64,000 nucleotides of DNA from Mycobacterium saskatchewanense (GTDB taxonomy: Bacteria > Actinomycetota > Actinomycetes > Mycobacteriales > Mycobacteriaceae). The translations under genes were made by a program, and so were the position numbers. This document shows, piece after piece, positions 8,928 through 24,155 of the stretch. The notes beneath the pieces are model-generated. The model searched no databases and was not told the DNA's origin. It saw only the letters and a list, made by a program, of their open reading frames with translations. The stretch's first letter is position 1; every line of letters starts with the position of its first letter. The stretch covers positions 4,650,001-4,714,000 of the forward strand of contig NZ_AP022573.1 of NCBI RefSeq assembly GCF_010729105.1. Reading direction: 5' to 3'.

Positions 8928-9503
8928 ATGGCCAGGGCTGACAAGGCCACCGCCGTTGCAGACATCACGGAACAGTTCAAGAGTTCGACCGCCACCCTGA
9001 TCACCGAGTACCGCGGTCTGACGGTGGCCAACCTGGCCGAGCTGCGCCGCTCGCTGGGCGAATCGACCACCTACTCGGTGGCCAAGAACACGCTCATCAA
9101 GCGCGCGGCCTCGGAAGCCGGGATCGAGGGGATCGACGATCTCTTCGCCGGCCCGACGGCCATCGCGTTCGTCTCCGGCGAGCCGGTCGAGGCCGCCAAG
9201 GCGATCAAGACCTTCGCCCGGGAGCACAAGGCGCTGGTCATCAAGGGCGGCTACATGGACGGCCGCCCGCTGACGATCGCCGAAGTGGAGCGCATCGCCG
9301 ACCTGGAATCCCGCGAGGTGCTGCTGGCCAAGCTGGCCGGCGCCATGAAGGGCAACCTCGCCAAGGCGGCCGGCCTGTTCGCCGCTCCCGCCTCACAGAT
9401 GGCCCGGCTCGCCGCCGCGCTCCAGGAAAAGAAGGCTTCGGAACCGGGCGCCGCTGCACCGGCCGCCGAACCAGCCGCCGAGTCACCGGCTGAAGCCGAA
9501 TAA
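8928..9503 (+). CDS. rplJ: 50S ribosomal protein L10
   Basis: A 191-residue L10 protein. It starts [20 protein letters not shown] at an ATG preceded by AGGAGG. The RNA-binding N-terminal domain is seen in [19 protein letters not shown] and the sequence [16 protein letters not shown]; the C-terminal helix that carries L7/L12 dimers is around [13 protein letters not shown]. An Ala/Pro/Glu-rich tail follows, slightly longer than in many bacteria. L10 forms the base of the ribosomal stalk that recruits translation factors. With rplL it forms a two-gene operon, 30 nt apart, and is expected to control it through the leader upstream. Confidence 0.97.
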   Translation: MARADKATAVADITEQFKSSTATLITEYRGLTVANLAELRRSLGESTTYSVAKNTLIKRAASEAGIEGIDDLFAGPTAIAFVSGEPVEAAKAIKTFAREHKALVIKGGYMDGRPLTIAEVERIADLESREVLLAKLAGAMKGNLAKAAGLFAAPASQMARLAAALQEKKASEPGAAAPAAEPAAESPAEAE

Positions 9504-9533
9504 CCCAAACCCCAAATCAGGAAGGACCACACC

Positions 9534-9926
9534 ATGGCAAAGCTGTCCAGCGACGAACTGCTCGACGCGTTCAAGGAAATGACGCTGCTGGAGCTCTCCG
9601 ACTTCGTCAAGAAGTTCGAGGAGACCTTCGAGGTCACCGCGGCCGCCCCGGTCGCCGTCGCCGCGGCCGGCCCGGCCGCCGGTGGCGCGCCCGCCGAGGC
9701 CGCCGAGGAGCAGTCCGAGTTCGACGTCATCCTCGAGGCCGCCGGCGACAAGAAGATCGGCGTCATCAAGGTCGTCCGCGAGATCGTCTCCGGCCTGGGC
9801 CTGAAGGAGGCCAAGGACCTCGTCGACAGCGCGCCCAAGCCGCTGCTCGAGAAGGTTGCCAAGGAGGCCGCCGAGGAGGCCAAGGGCAAGCTCGAGGCCG
9901 CCGGCGCCACGGTCACCGTCAAGTAA
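9534..9926 (+). CDS. rplL: 50S ribosomal protein L7/L12
   Basis: A 130-residue acidic stalk protein. The N-terminal dimerisation helices ([20 protein letters not shown]) are joined by an Ala/Gly/Pro-rich hinge to the conserved C-terminal factor-binding domain ([20 protein letters not shown] and [20 protein letters not shown]). Four to six copies bind L10 and recruit and activate EF-Tu, EF-G and IF2. The ribosome site AGGAAGGACC lies just before the ATG. The gene ends the operon and is followed by a strong intrinsic terminator. Confidence 0.98.
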   Translation: MAKLSSDELLDAFKEMTLLELSDFVKKFEETFEVTAAAPVAVAAAGPAAGGAPAEAAEEQSEFDVILEAAGDKKIGVIKVVREIVSGLGLKEAKDLVDSAPKPLLEKVAKEAAEEAKGKLEAAGATVTVK

Positions 9927-9937
9927 GCCCGTCCGCG

Positions 9938-9970
9938 AAAGCCCCCGGAACCGCGCGTTCCGGGGGCTTT
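9938..9970 (+). terminator. Intrinsic terminator after rplL, probably bidirectional
   Basis: Arms AAAGCCCCCGGAA (9938-9950) and TTCCGGGGGCTTT (9958-9970) form a perfect 13-bp stem around a 7-nt loop. A-rich and T-rich ends on both sides mean it can also stop the convergent TetR transcript coming from the right. Confidence 0.9.
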
Positions 9971-9977
9971 CGTGCGT

Positions 9978-10685
9978 TCAGCGACTCAGTGCCTCCTGCA
10001 GTGACCGGGCCACCCGGTCCGGTGAATCGCCCAGAGCGACAAGCAGATTGGATGTCATCGACCCGAGCACCGGCGCGACCGCGGCACCGTCGCCGCCGTA
10101 GTAGCCGGCCAGTTCGAGCATCACGAACCCATGGATCAATGCCCAGAACTGGGCCGCTGTCGCCACCACCGCCGCGTCGTCGTGGGCCGAGTCCGCCGAG
10201 ATCCGGCCCGCCAGCATGCAGCGGTGCACCCCGCGGACCACGTGCGCGAAGCTGCGATGGCCGTGCTCGATCTCGTCGACCGTCAGCGCCAGCACGTTCC
10301 GTGCCGGCGCGTTGATGCCGTGCGCGCTGGTGCTGCCGAACATCAGCCGATACATGTGCGGGCGCTCGATCGCGTAGCGGCGATAGGCGGCGCCGACGGC
10401 GAACAGGTCGGCGACCGGGTCGGCGGTCTGCTGTAGCGACAACGCGGCGTCGAATTGCCGTAGGCCCTCCTCAGCGACCTCGGCGATGAGCGCCCGCATC
10501 CCGCCGAAGTGGGTGTAGACCGCCATCGTCGACGTACCCGCGGCGCCGGCGACTTTTCGGGTCTGCAGCGCGTCGGGGCCGTTCTCGTCCAGCAGGGCGA
10601 CCGCTGCGAACAGCAAGTCCTCACGAACGCTGCGCTGCGCCCGCGAGGCGGTGCCGGGGACCGTTTCGGAAACCATCGTTGCCAT
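9978..10685 (-). CDS. TetR-family regulator divergent from carotenoid oxygenase
   Basis: A 235-residue TetR-type repressor. The helix-turn-helix lies near residues 40-65 (RKVAGAAGTSTMAVYTHFGG), followed by a variable ligand-binding domain with YRRYAIERPHMYRLMFG and a helix FWALIHGFVMLELAGYYGG. The start is an ATG at complement 10683-10685; a second in-frame Met lies three codons later. The gene is divergent from the carotenoid-oxygenase gene; a perfect inverted repeat sits in the 62-nt space between them, so it probably controls both. The effector is likely a carotenoid, apocarotenoid or other hydrophobic molecule (inference). Orthologue of Rv0653c. Confidence 0.9.
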   Translation of the reverse strand: MATMVSETVPGTASRAQRSVREDLLFAAVALLDENGPDALQTRKVAGAAGTSTMAVYTHFGGMRALIAEVAEEGLRQFDAALSLQQTADPVADLFAVGAAYRRYAIERPHMYRLMFGSTSAHGINAPARNVLALTVDEIEHGHRSFAHVVRGVHRCMLAGRISADSAHDDAAVVATAAQFWALIHGFVMLELAGYYGGDGAAVAPVLGSMTSNLLVALGDSPDRVARSLQEALSR

Positions 10686-10708
10686 TTTCCCATCCGGGGC
10701 GTAGGTTG

Positions 10709-10738
10709 CCTATAACGCCGTAATAACGATGTTATAGG
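10709..10738. promoter_or_regulatory. Inverted repeat, likely operator of the TetR/carotenoid oxygenase pair
   Basis: Arms CCTATAAC (10709-10716) and GTTATAGG (10731-10738) are perfect inverted repeats with a 14-nt centre. The right arm overlaps the ribosome site ATAGGAG of the oxygenase gene, so a bound repressor would block its expression, and the left arm faces the TetR start. Confidence 0.7.
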
Positions 10739-10747
10739 AGTTCAGAA

Positions 10748-12244
10748 GTGACTTCCACGGAAACGATCGAAACCGGCAACCCCTACCTCGAAGGCTTCAT
10801 GGCCCCGGTCAGCGCCGAGCTGACGGCGACCGACCTGCCCGTCACGGGGCACATCCCCGAACACCTCACCGGGAGGTACCTGCGCAACGGGCCCAACCCG
10901 GCCGCGGAAGTCGACCCCGCCACCTATCACTGGTTCAGCGGCGACGGCATGGTGCACGGCGTGGCGCTCGGCGACGGAAAGGCCCGCTGGTACCGCAATC
11001 GTTGGGTGCGCAGCCTCTCGGTGTGTGCCGCGCTCGGCGAGCCGGCGCCCGGCCGGCTCGACCCGCGGGCGGGCATCCTGGCCACGGGCGCCAACACCAG
11101 CGTCTTGAGCCACGCCGGACGCACCCTCGCCCTGGTCGAGGGCGGGGTCGCCAACTACGAACTCACCGAGGAACTCGACACCGTCGGGACCTGCGACTTC
11201 GACGGAACGCTCCCCGGCGGCTACACCGCCCACCCGCACCGCGACCCGCGCAGCGGCGAGTTGCACGCCGTGTCCTACTCCTTCGCGCGCGGCAACACCG
11301 TGCAGTACTCGGTGATCGACAGCCGGGGGCGGGCCCGTCGCACGGTCGACATCGAGGTGTCGGGATCGCCGATGATGCACGACTTCTCGCTCACCGAAAA
11401 GTACGTGGTGATCTACGACTTACCCGTGACGTTCGACCCGGCGCAGGTGTTGCCGGTGAAGACGCCGCGCTGGCTGGGGCTGCCGGCCCGGCTGGTGATG
11501 CAGTCGCTGATCGGGCGCGTCCGGGTACCCGGACCGATCACCGCGATGATGAACCGCAATCCCAGGCACTCCGACCGCATGCCCTACGCCTGGAACCCGC
11601 ACTATCCGGCGCGCATCGGGGTCATGCCCCGGGAGGGGGACAACGAGGACGTGCGGTGGTTCGACATCGAGCCCTGCTACCTCTACCACCCGCTCAACGC
11701 CTACACCGAGCCGCGGGGCGGTTCGGAGATCCTCGTCCTCGACGTCGTGAGCTACCCGCGGATGTTCGACCGCGACCGGCGTGGGCCGGGGGACTGCCCG
11801 CCCACCCTGGACCGCTGGACCGTCAACCTCGAGACCGGCGCGGTGACGACCGAACGCCGCGACGACCGCCCGCAGGAATTCCCCCGGATCGACGAGAGCC
11901 TGGTGGGGGCCAAGCACCGCTTCGGCTACACCGTGGGCTTCGGTTACCTCGGCGACCAGCCTTCCGAATCGTCCACGTCGCTGTACAAACACGACTACTC
12001 GACGGGCTCGTGCGAGACCGCCGCCCTCGACCCGGACCTTTTGATCGGCGAGATGTCCTTCGTGGCAAACCCGTCGGCCCGTGCCGAAGACGACGGGGTC
12101 CTGATGGGTTTCGGGTATCACCGCGGCCGCGACGAGGGCCAGCTGTTGATGGTGGACGCCCAGACCTTGGAGCCGGTGGCCACCGTCCACCTGCCCCAGC
12201 GGGTTCCGATGGGCTTCCACGGGAACTGGGCGCCCGCGAGCTAA
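10748..12244 (+). CDS. Carotenoid cleavage oxygenase (RPE65-like)
   Basis: A 498-residue non-haem iron dioxygenase of the carotenoid cleavage/RPE65 family, starting at a GTG 7 nt after AGGAG. It is a seven-bladed beta-propeller; the four iron-ligand histidines are expected in TAHPHRDP, MMHDFSLTEKYVVIYDLP, YHPLNAYTE and MGFHGNWAP, all of which are present. The N-terminal motif GRYLRNGPNP is typical. Such enzymes split carotenoids or stilbenes with O2 to give aldehydes, in the cytoplasm or at the membrane. No carotenoid biosynthesis genes are nearby, so the substrate may be from elsewhere in the cell or from a host or diet. Expression is probably TetR-controlled. Orthologue of Rv0654. Confidence 0.92.
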   Translation: MTSTETIETGNPYLEGFMAPVSAELTATDLPVTGHIPEHLTGRYLRNGPNPAAEVDPATYHWFSGDGMVHGVALGDGKARWYRNRWVRSLSVCAALGEPAPGRLDPRAGILATGANTSVLSHAGRTLALVEGGVANYELTEELDTVGTCDFDGTLPGGYTAHPHRDPRSGELHAVSYSFARGNTVQYSVIDSRGRARRTVDIEVSGSPMMHDFSLTEKYVVIYDLPVTFDPAQVLPVKTPRWLGLPARLVMQSLIGRVRVPGPITAMMNRNPRHSDRMPYAWNPHYPARIGVMPREGDNEDVRWFDIEPCYLYHPLNAYTEPRGGSEILVLDVVSYPRMFDRDRRGPGDCPPTLDRWTVNLETGAVTTERRDDRPQEFPRIDESLVGAKHRFGYTVGFGYLGDQPSESSTSLYKHDYSTGSCETAALDPDLLIGEMSFVANPSARAEDDGVLMGFGYHRGRDEGQLLMVDAQTLEPVATVHLPQRVPMGFHGNWAPAS

Positions 12245-12413
12245 CGCGCGTCGAATAGCGCGAACTGGATCAGGCGCGCCGCGATCTCGGGACAGCCAAT
12301 TTTTGTCAGCGGTCCTGTCCAACCCTGCTGCCCCGCGCCGCACGTACGCTACAGTGACTCATGCCACACGAAAGGGCAGGTGGCGGGCTGTTGCGTCGAC
12401 GGAAGGATTCCCC

Positions 12414-13424
12414 ATGGGCGTCGCTATCGAGGTGAAGGGACTGACAAAGTCCTTCGGCTCCTCGAGGATTTGGGAAGACGTGACGATGGACGTCCCCGCC
12501 GGGGAGGTCAGCGTCCTGCTCGGTCCGTCGGGTACCGGCAAATCCGTCTTCCTGAAGTCCCTCATCGGTCTCCTGCGGCCGGAGCGCGGCTCAATCGTCA
12601 TCGACGGCACCGACATCATCGAATGCTCGGCCAAGGAGCTCTACGAGATCCGCACCCTGTTCGGCGTCCTGTTCCAGGACGGCGCGCTGTTCGGTTCGAT
12701 GAACCTGTTTGACAACACGGCCTTTCCCTTGCGTGAGCACACCAAGAAGAAGGAAAGCGAGATCCGCGACATCGTCATGGAGAAGCTGACGCTGGTCGGC
12801 CTGGGCGGAGACGAGAAGAAGTTCCCCGGCGAGATCTCCGGCGGTATGCGCAAGCGGGCCGGCCTGGCCCGCGCCCTGGTGCTCGACCCGCAGATCATCC
12901 TCTGCGACGAGCCCGACTCCGGGCTGGACCCCGTCCGTACCGCCTACCTGAGCCAGTTGATCCTGGACATCAATGCCCAGATCGACGCGACCATCCTCAT
13001 CGTCACGCACAACATCAACATCGCCCGCACCGTGCCCGACAACATGGGCATGTTGTTCCGCCGCAAGCTCGTCATGTTCGGGCCCCGCGAGGTGCTCCTG
13101 ACCAGCGACGAGCCGGTGGTGCGGCAGTTCCTCAACGGTCGGCGCCTCGGTCCCATCGGGATGTCCGAGGAGAAGGACGAGACCACCATGGCCGAGGAGC
13201 AGGCGGCGGTGGACGCCGGCCAGCACGCGGGCGGTGTCGAGGAGATCGAGGGTGTGCCGCCGCAGATCGTGGCCTCGCCGGGGATGCCGGAGCGCAAGGC
13301 TGTCGCCCGCCGCCAGGCCCGGGTGCGCGAAATGCTGCACACGCTGCCCAAGAAGGCCCAGGCCGCCATCCTCGACGACCTCGAGGGTACCCACCAATAC
13401 CGGGCGCACGAGATCGGCGACTAG
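12414..13424 (+). CDS. mceG: ABC transporter ATP-binding protein MceG (Mkl)
   Basis: The ATPase that powers Mce lipid/sterol importers. From the ATG at 12414 (preceded by GGAAGG at 12401-12406) it is 336 residues. Walker A is GPSGTGKS at residues 37-44, the ABC signature SGGMRKR, Walker B ILCDEPDSGLD and the H-loop VTHNINIA. The C-terminal extension after about residue 240, ending in a helix MLHTLPKKAQAAILDDL, is typical of MceG and is needed for stability with the Mce complex in studied mycobacteria. An in-frame TTG at 12303 would add 37 residues, and M. tuberculosis annotations carry a similar N-terminal stretch, so the start is not certain. The gene stands alone, as Mce loci are elsewhere, and ends at a stem-loop. 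Confidence 0.95.
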   Translation: MGVAIEVKGLTKSFGSSRIWEDVTMDVPAGEVSVLLGPSGTGKSVFLKSLIGLLRPERGSIVIDGTDIIECSAKELYEIRTLFGVLFQDGALFGSMNLFDNTAFPLREHTKKKESEIRDIVMEKLTLVGLGGDEKKFPGEISGGMRKRAGLARALVLDPQIILCDEPDSGLDPVRTAYLSQLILDINAQIDATILIVTHNINIARTVPDNMGMLFRRKLVMFGPREVLLTSDEPVVRQFLNGRRLGPIGMSEEKDETTMAEEQAAVDAGQHAGGVEEIEGVPPQIVASPGMPERKAVARRQARVREMLHTLPKKAQAAILDDLEGTHQYRAHEIGD

Positions 13425-13441
13425 CGCCGCACGAGTCCGTT

Positions 13442-13478
13442 TCGCACCCCCGACGAGCGCCGCTGGCCGGGGGTGCGA
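13442..13478 (+). terminator. Stem-loop terminator after mceG
   Basis: Perfect 11-bp stem TCGCACCCCCG (13442-13452) and CGGGGGTGCGA (13468-13478) around a 15-nt loop. There is no T-run, which is common for mycobacterial terminators. The rest of the 13425-13906 gap holds no gene that I can support: the toxin-antitoxin cluster found here in M. tuberculosis is absent, and I see only the rpoB promoter region. Confidence 0.65.
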
Positions 13479-13654
13479 TGCGTTGCGTCCTCCCAGTGGC
13501 CCGGTCCGCTAATTTCCCGATAAGTTGGCGCCGCGGCGGCCCTGTCCTCTTGACGACGCGGCGTAAACGGGTCAATGTGTTGGTCAGCATGTGTCCAGGG
13601 AAAGCCGAGATGCCAGCCAGCGCCGATGTCCCCCGGACCGATATTGCTGGGTAG

Positions 13655-13683
13655 TTGAGGAATGCGCCGTCCTGCGCTATTGT
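13655..13683 (+). promoter_or_regulatory. Predicted promoter of rpoB-rpoC
   Basis: TTGAGG (13655-13660), a 17-bp spacer and TATTGT (13678-13683), identical in -10 to the rplJ and rpsL promoters. This leaves a leader of about 215 nt before rpoB. A lone TTGACA at 13726-13731 may belong to a second promoter, but no good -10 follows it at the right distance. Confidence 0.5.
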
Positions 13684-13816
13684 TGGACGTTGCGCTGGCT
13701 ACTTCCTGCCCACCTCACCCGCCACTTGACACCGTGGTCTTAGTCTGAGCCCCCGTTTCCGGCTTAGCTATGCAGTCGTGCGCGTGAGACCTGGGTTAGA
13801 TCGTTCGCCGGCCTGA

Positions 13817-17434
<3,618 letters not shown>

Positions 17435-17470
17435 TCCGTTGGCAACCTGTCTTCCTTCACAAGTCACTAA

Positions 17471-21445
<3,975 letters not shown>

Positions 21446-21472
21446 TCCCGCTACTGTTTGGCGCACAACGGG

Positions 21473-21502
21473 AAAGCCCCGGGCCCTTGGGTCCGGGGCT
21501 TT
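21473..21502 (+). terminator. Intrinsic terminator of rpoB-rpoC
   Basis: Arms AAAGCCCCGG (21473-21482) and CCGGGGCTTT (21493-21502), followed by further T residues, form a classic rho-independent terminator. Confidence 0.9.
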
Positions 21503-21613
21503 TTCGTGCGCTCTGTCTTTGCCGAACGGGCGGCCGGCTTCACGTTCGCGGGGCCTTGCGCACCCGGCGCCCCATCGGTCACATCAGCACCGTCTCTGGA
21601 CCACCACTCACTT

Positions 21614-21649
21614 TTCGGATGCGCTATCACCGGTGATATCGCATCCGAA
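21614..21649. repeat. 36-bp near-perfect palindrome
   Basis: Left half TTCGGATGCGCTATCACC and right half GGTGATATCGCATCCGAA match in 17 of 18 positions with no spacer. It spans the stop codon of the broken WXG100-like gene on the minus strand and lies about 110 nt after the rpoC terminator. It could be a convergent terminator, a protein-binding site or a mobile-element scar. Function not shown. Confidence 0.85.
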
Positions 21650-22442
21650 GGTCGCCGGCGTTGTTCGGTGGGGGCGGCGAAGAATTGTGCGCGCGAATTT
21701 CTTCCTTCAACCGCTCGTAATCGGCACCCGCCGGATCGGGCCGAGGCGCCGGATCTTCCTTGAAGGTGTGGTTGTCAACGCCGTGGATTGGGGGCCTCGG
21801 TGGCGGAGGACTCTGTGGAAACGTGTCGCGAATGCCCGCCACGGCTGCGGCAACTTTACCGGCGACTTGCTGATCAAGGGACACCAATTGCACTGCGCGC
21901 TGGCGGATGTCGGCGGAGAGGGCCTCGGCCTGTGCTCGACGGGCGGCGCGCTGGGCCGCCGATCCGCCCGAGGAGCGGTCGAACACCGACCCGTCTTCAT
22001 CGACATCGAAGCCGGCGGCGTTGGCGTCCTGCACCGCGTATCGCACCCGCGAGCGCCGCGGATAGATCCGAGGCCCCGCTGCGCGCGACTTTGGCGGCCG
22101 CCTGCACCTGGTCGGCGACAGCGTTGGTCGCCACCAGGTCGGAGCGCGTTGCCATGTGCAGTGCCTCGGCCCCGGAGCCCCGCCAGTCGACCGTCAGCGC
22201 GTCGCGCCAAACCTGATGGGCAACCCCATAATGCGCGCGCCGACGGTCTCCCAGTGGTCGGCCGCTTCCGTCAGATGCGAGGTGGGCCAGGCCAACAGCT
22301 GCGAGAGGTCCGGCAAGGCGCTCGCCTGCCGCGCCGCGCCGAAACCCGCCGGAGGGGCGACCGCGTCGAGATCGCGGCCCGACGCGGCCCACCGTGCGGC
22401 CATCGCCCGCACACCGGCGGTATCCACACGCAACGGCCGCAT
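21627..22442 (-). pseudogene. Frameshifted WXG100-like/ESX-associated protein gene
   Basis: On the minus strand three pieces of one protein lie in two frames. Piece 1 starts [20 protein letters not shown] at 22442 and continues through [15 protein letters not shown]. Piece 2, in another frame (about 22220-22055), reads [20 protein letters not shown] and on to [13 protein letters not shown]. Piece 3, back in the first frame, reads RYAVQDANAAGFDVDEDGSV and continues to VAGKVAAAVAGIRDTFPQ. The order and content match the N-terminal helical domain of mycobacterial type VII-associated secreted proteins (WXG-like followed by a DxDxD-V-DR stretch and ADIRQRA). Two opposite indels, near 22220 and near 22050, and a TGA at 22194-22196 break it. 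M. tuberculosis has a ceramidase gene (Rv0669c) at this position instead. Sequencing error at two spots is the alternative. Confidence 0.65.
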
Positions 22443-22512
22443 AGGCCGAAGTTTGGCCGAGAAAGCGATGCAGCGAAAGTCACCCACCCGCGCCGCTCAC
22501 TACACTGGCCAC

Positions 22513-23268
22513 GTGCTCATCGGTTCGCACGTCCGCAACGACGATCCCCTGGCCGCCGCCCAGGCCGACGGCGCCGACGTGGTGCAGTTCTTTCTCGGCA
22601 ACCCGCAGAGCTGGAAGAAGCCGAAGCCGCGCGAGGACGCCGAGACGCTCAAGGCGTCGGCCATCCCGCTGTACGTCCACGCGCCCTACCTCATCAACGT
22701 CGCGTCGGCGAACAACCGCATCCGCATCCCGTCGCGCAAGATCCTGCAGGACACGTGCGACGCTGCCGCGGAGATCAACGCGACGGCGGTCATCGTGCAC
22801 GGCGGCCACGCCGACGACAACGACATGGAGGCCGGCTTCGAGCGCTGGGTCAAGGCGCTCGACTACCTCAAGACCGACGTGCCGGTCTACCTCGAGAACA
22901 CCGCGGGCGGGGACCACGCCATGGCCCGGCACTTCGACACCATCGGCAGGCTCTGGGATCGCATCGGCGACAAGGGAATCGGCTTCTGTCTGGACACCTG
23001 TCATGCGTGGGCCGCGGGCGAGGAGCTGGTCGACGCGGTCGAGCGGATCAAGGCCCTGACCGGCCGCATCGACCTGGTGCACTGCAACGACTCGCGCGAC
23101 GCGGCGGGCTCGGGCGCGGACCGGCACGCCAACTTCGGCACGGGGCAGATCGATCCGCAGTTGCTGGCCGCGGTGGTCAAGGCCGCCGACGCGCCGGTGA
23201 TCTGCGAGACGTCCGACGAGGGCCGCAAGGACGACATCGCGTTCCTGCGGGAAAACATCAGCGGCTGA
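22513..23268 (+). CDS. nfo: Endonuclease IV (AP endonuclease Nfo/End)
   Basis: A 251-residue endonuclease IV starting at a GTG ([20 protein letters not shown]). It cuts DNA on the 5' side of abasic sites in base-excision repair and uses three zinc ions. The metal ligands expected for the family are present: His in [13 protein letters not shown], Glu in YLENTAGG, Asp and His in FCLDTCHAW, His in VHCNDSRD, Asp-His in ADRHANFG, and Glu in [10 protein letters not shown]. The C-terminus is a standard length. The gene is followed by lpqP after 6 nt, so the two are probably cotranscribed. Orthologue of Rv0670 (end). Confidence 0.95.
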   Translation: MLIGSHVRNDDPLAAAQADGADVVQFFLGNPQSWKKPKPREDAETLKASAIPLYVHAPYLINVASANNRIRIPSRKILQDTCDAAAEINATAVIVHGGHADDNDMEAGFERWVKALDYLKTDVPVYLENTAGGDHAMARHFDTIGRLWDRIGDKGIGFCLDTCHAWAAGEELVDAVERIKALTGRIDLVHCNDSRDAAGSGADRHANFGTGQIDPQLLAAVVKAADAPVICETSDEGRKDDIAFLRENISG

Positions 23269-23274
23269 GCCGAC

Positions 23275-24108
23275 ATGGTCGGCCGCCTCACCCTGCTGCT
23301 GGGCGTCGTCCTGCTGATCGCCGGCTGTATCCCGAAGACCCCGCCGTCCACCTTCGGCACCGGCGTGAGCGTCCATACGCTCCGCGCCGGGGGACAGGAA
23401 CGCAACTACCGCCTCTACAAGCCCGCCGGGCTGCCCGCGAGGGCCCCGCTCGTCGTGATGCTGCACGGCGGGTTCGGCACGGCCGAGCAGGCCGAAAGGG
23501 CCTACGGCTGGGACGAATTGGCCGACGGGGCAAAGTTTGTCGTCGCCTATCCCGACGGCCTGCACCGGGCCTGGAACACCAATGGCGGCGGTTGCTGTGG
23601 GCGGCCGGCCCGCGACGGCGTCGACGACGTCGCCTTCATCGCCGCAGCGGTGACCGACATCGCCAACAACGTCGGCATCGACGCGTCCAGGGTCTACGCC
23701 ACGGGCATCAGCAACGGCGGCATCATGTCCTACACGCTGGCCTGCAACACCGGCGTCTTCGCCGCGATCGGCCCGGACTCGGCGACCCAACTCGATCCCT
23801 GCCGGTCCCCGCACCCCACGTCGGTCATCGCTGTCCACGGCACCGCGGACCGGCTCATCCCCTACGCGGGCGGCCAGGGCATCAGCGTGATCAACGGACC
23901 CTCGGTGCAGGACGTCAACGCGTTCTGGCGCAACGTCGATCGCTGCGGCACCCCGACCACGGTGACCAACGGCCCGGTGACCACCTCGACGGCGGCGTGC
24001 GCCGATCACCGTGCCGTCGCGCTCATCACGGTCGATGGGGGTGGCCACGAGTGGCCCCCGTTCGCCACGGAATCGCTGTGGCGATTCTTCGACGCGCACC
24101 CACGCTGA
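23275..24108 (+). CDS. lpqP: Lipoprotein esterase LpqP (PHB-depolymerase-like)
   Basis: A 277-residue lipoprotein. The signal peptide ends in the lipobox LIAGC with Cys18 as the lipidated residue. The mature part is an alpha/beta-hydrolase of the poly(3-hydroxybutyrate) depolymerase/feruloyl-esterase type: oxyanion MLHGGFGTAEQAE, nucleophile elbow GISNGGIMS with Ser, then VIAVHGTADRLIPY with the catalytic Asp, and GGGHEWP with the His. It should act on ester substrates outside the membrane; the natural substrate is unknown. Cotranscribed with nfo by spacing. Orthologue of Rv0671. Confidence 0.9.
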   Translation: MVGRLTLLLGVVLLIAGCIPKTPPSTFGTGVSVHTLRAGGQERNYRLYKPAGLPARAPLVVMLHGGFGTAEQAERAYGWDELADGAKFVVAYPDGLHRAWNTNGGGCCGRPARDGVDDVAFIAAAVTDIANNVGIDASRVYATGISNGGIMSYTLACNTGVFAAIGPDSATQLDPCRSPHPTSVIAVHGTADRLIPYAGGQGISVINGPSVQDVNAFWRNVDRCGTPTTVTNGPVTTSTAACADHRAVALITVDGGGHEWPPFATESLWRFFDAHPR

Positions 24109-24155
24109 TCATTACAGCTCTTGTGCAGCTGTCGAGAAAATGTAATATCGGTGCC

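Noticed and set aside
12303..12413. TTG at 12303 as the start of mceG
   Set aside because: The ATG at 12414 has a good ribosome site (GGAAGG), and the added residues are not part of the ATPase fold. It remains possible.
13726..13731. TTGACA as the rpoB -35 box
   Set aside because: No -10-like hexamer lies 16-19 bp downstream; the TTGAGG/TATTGT pair at 13655-13683 fits better.
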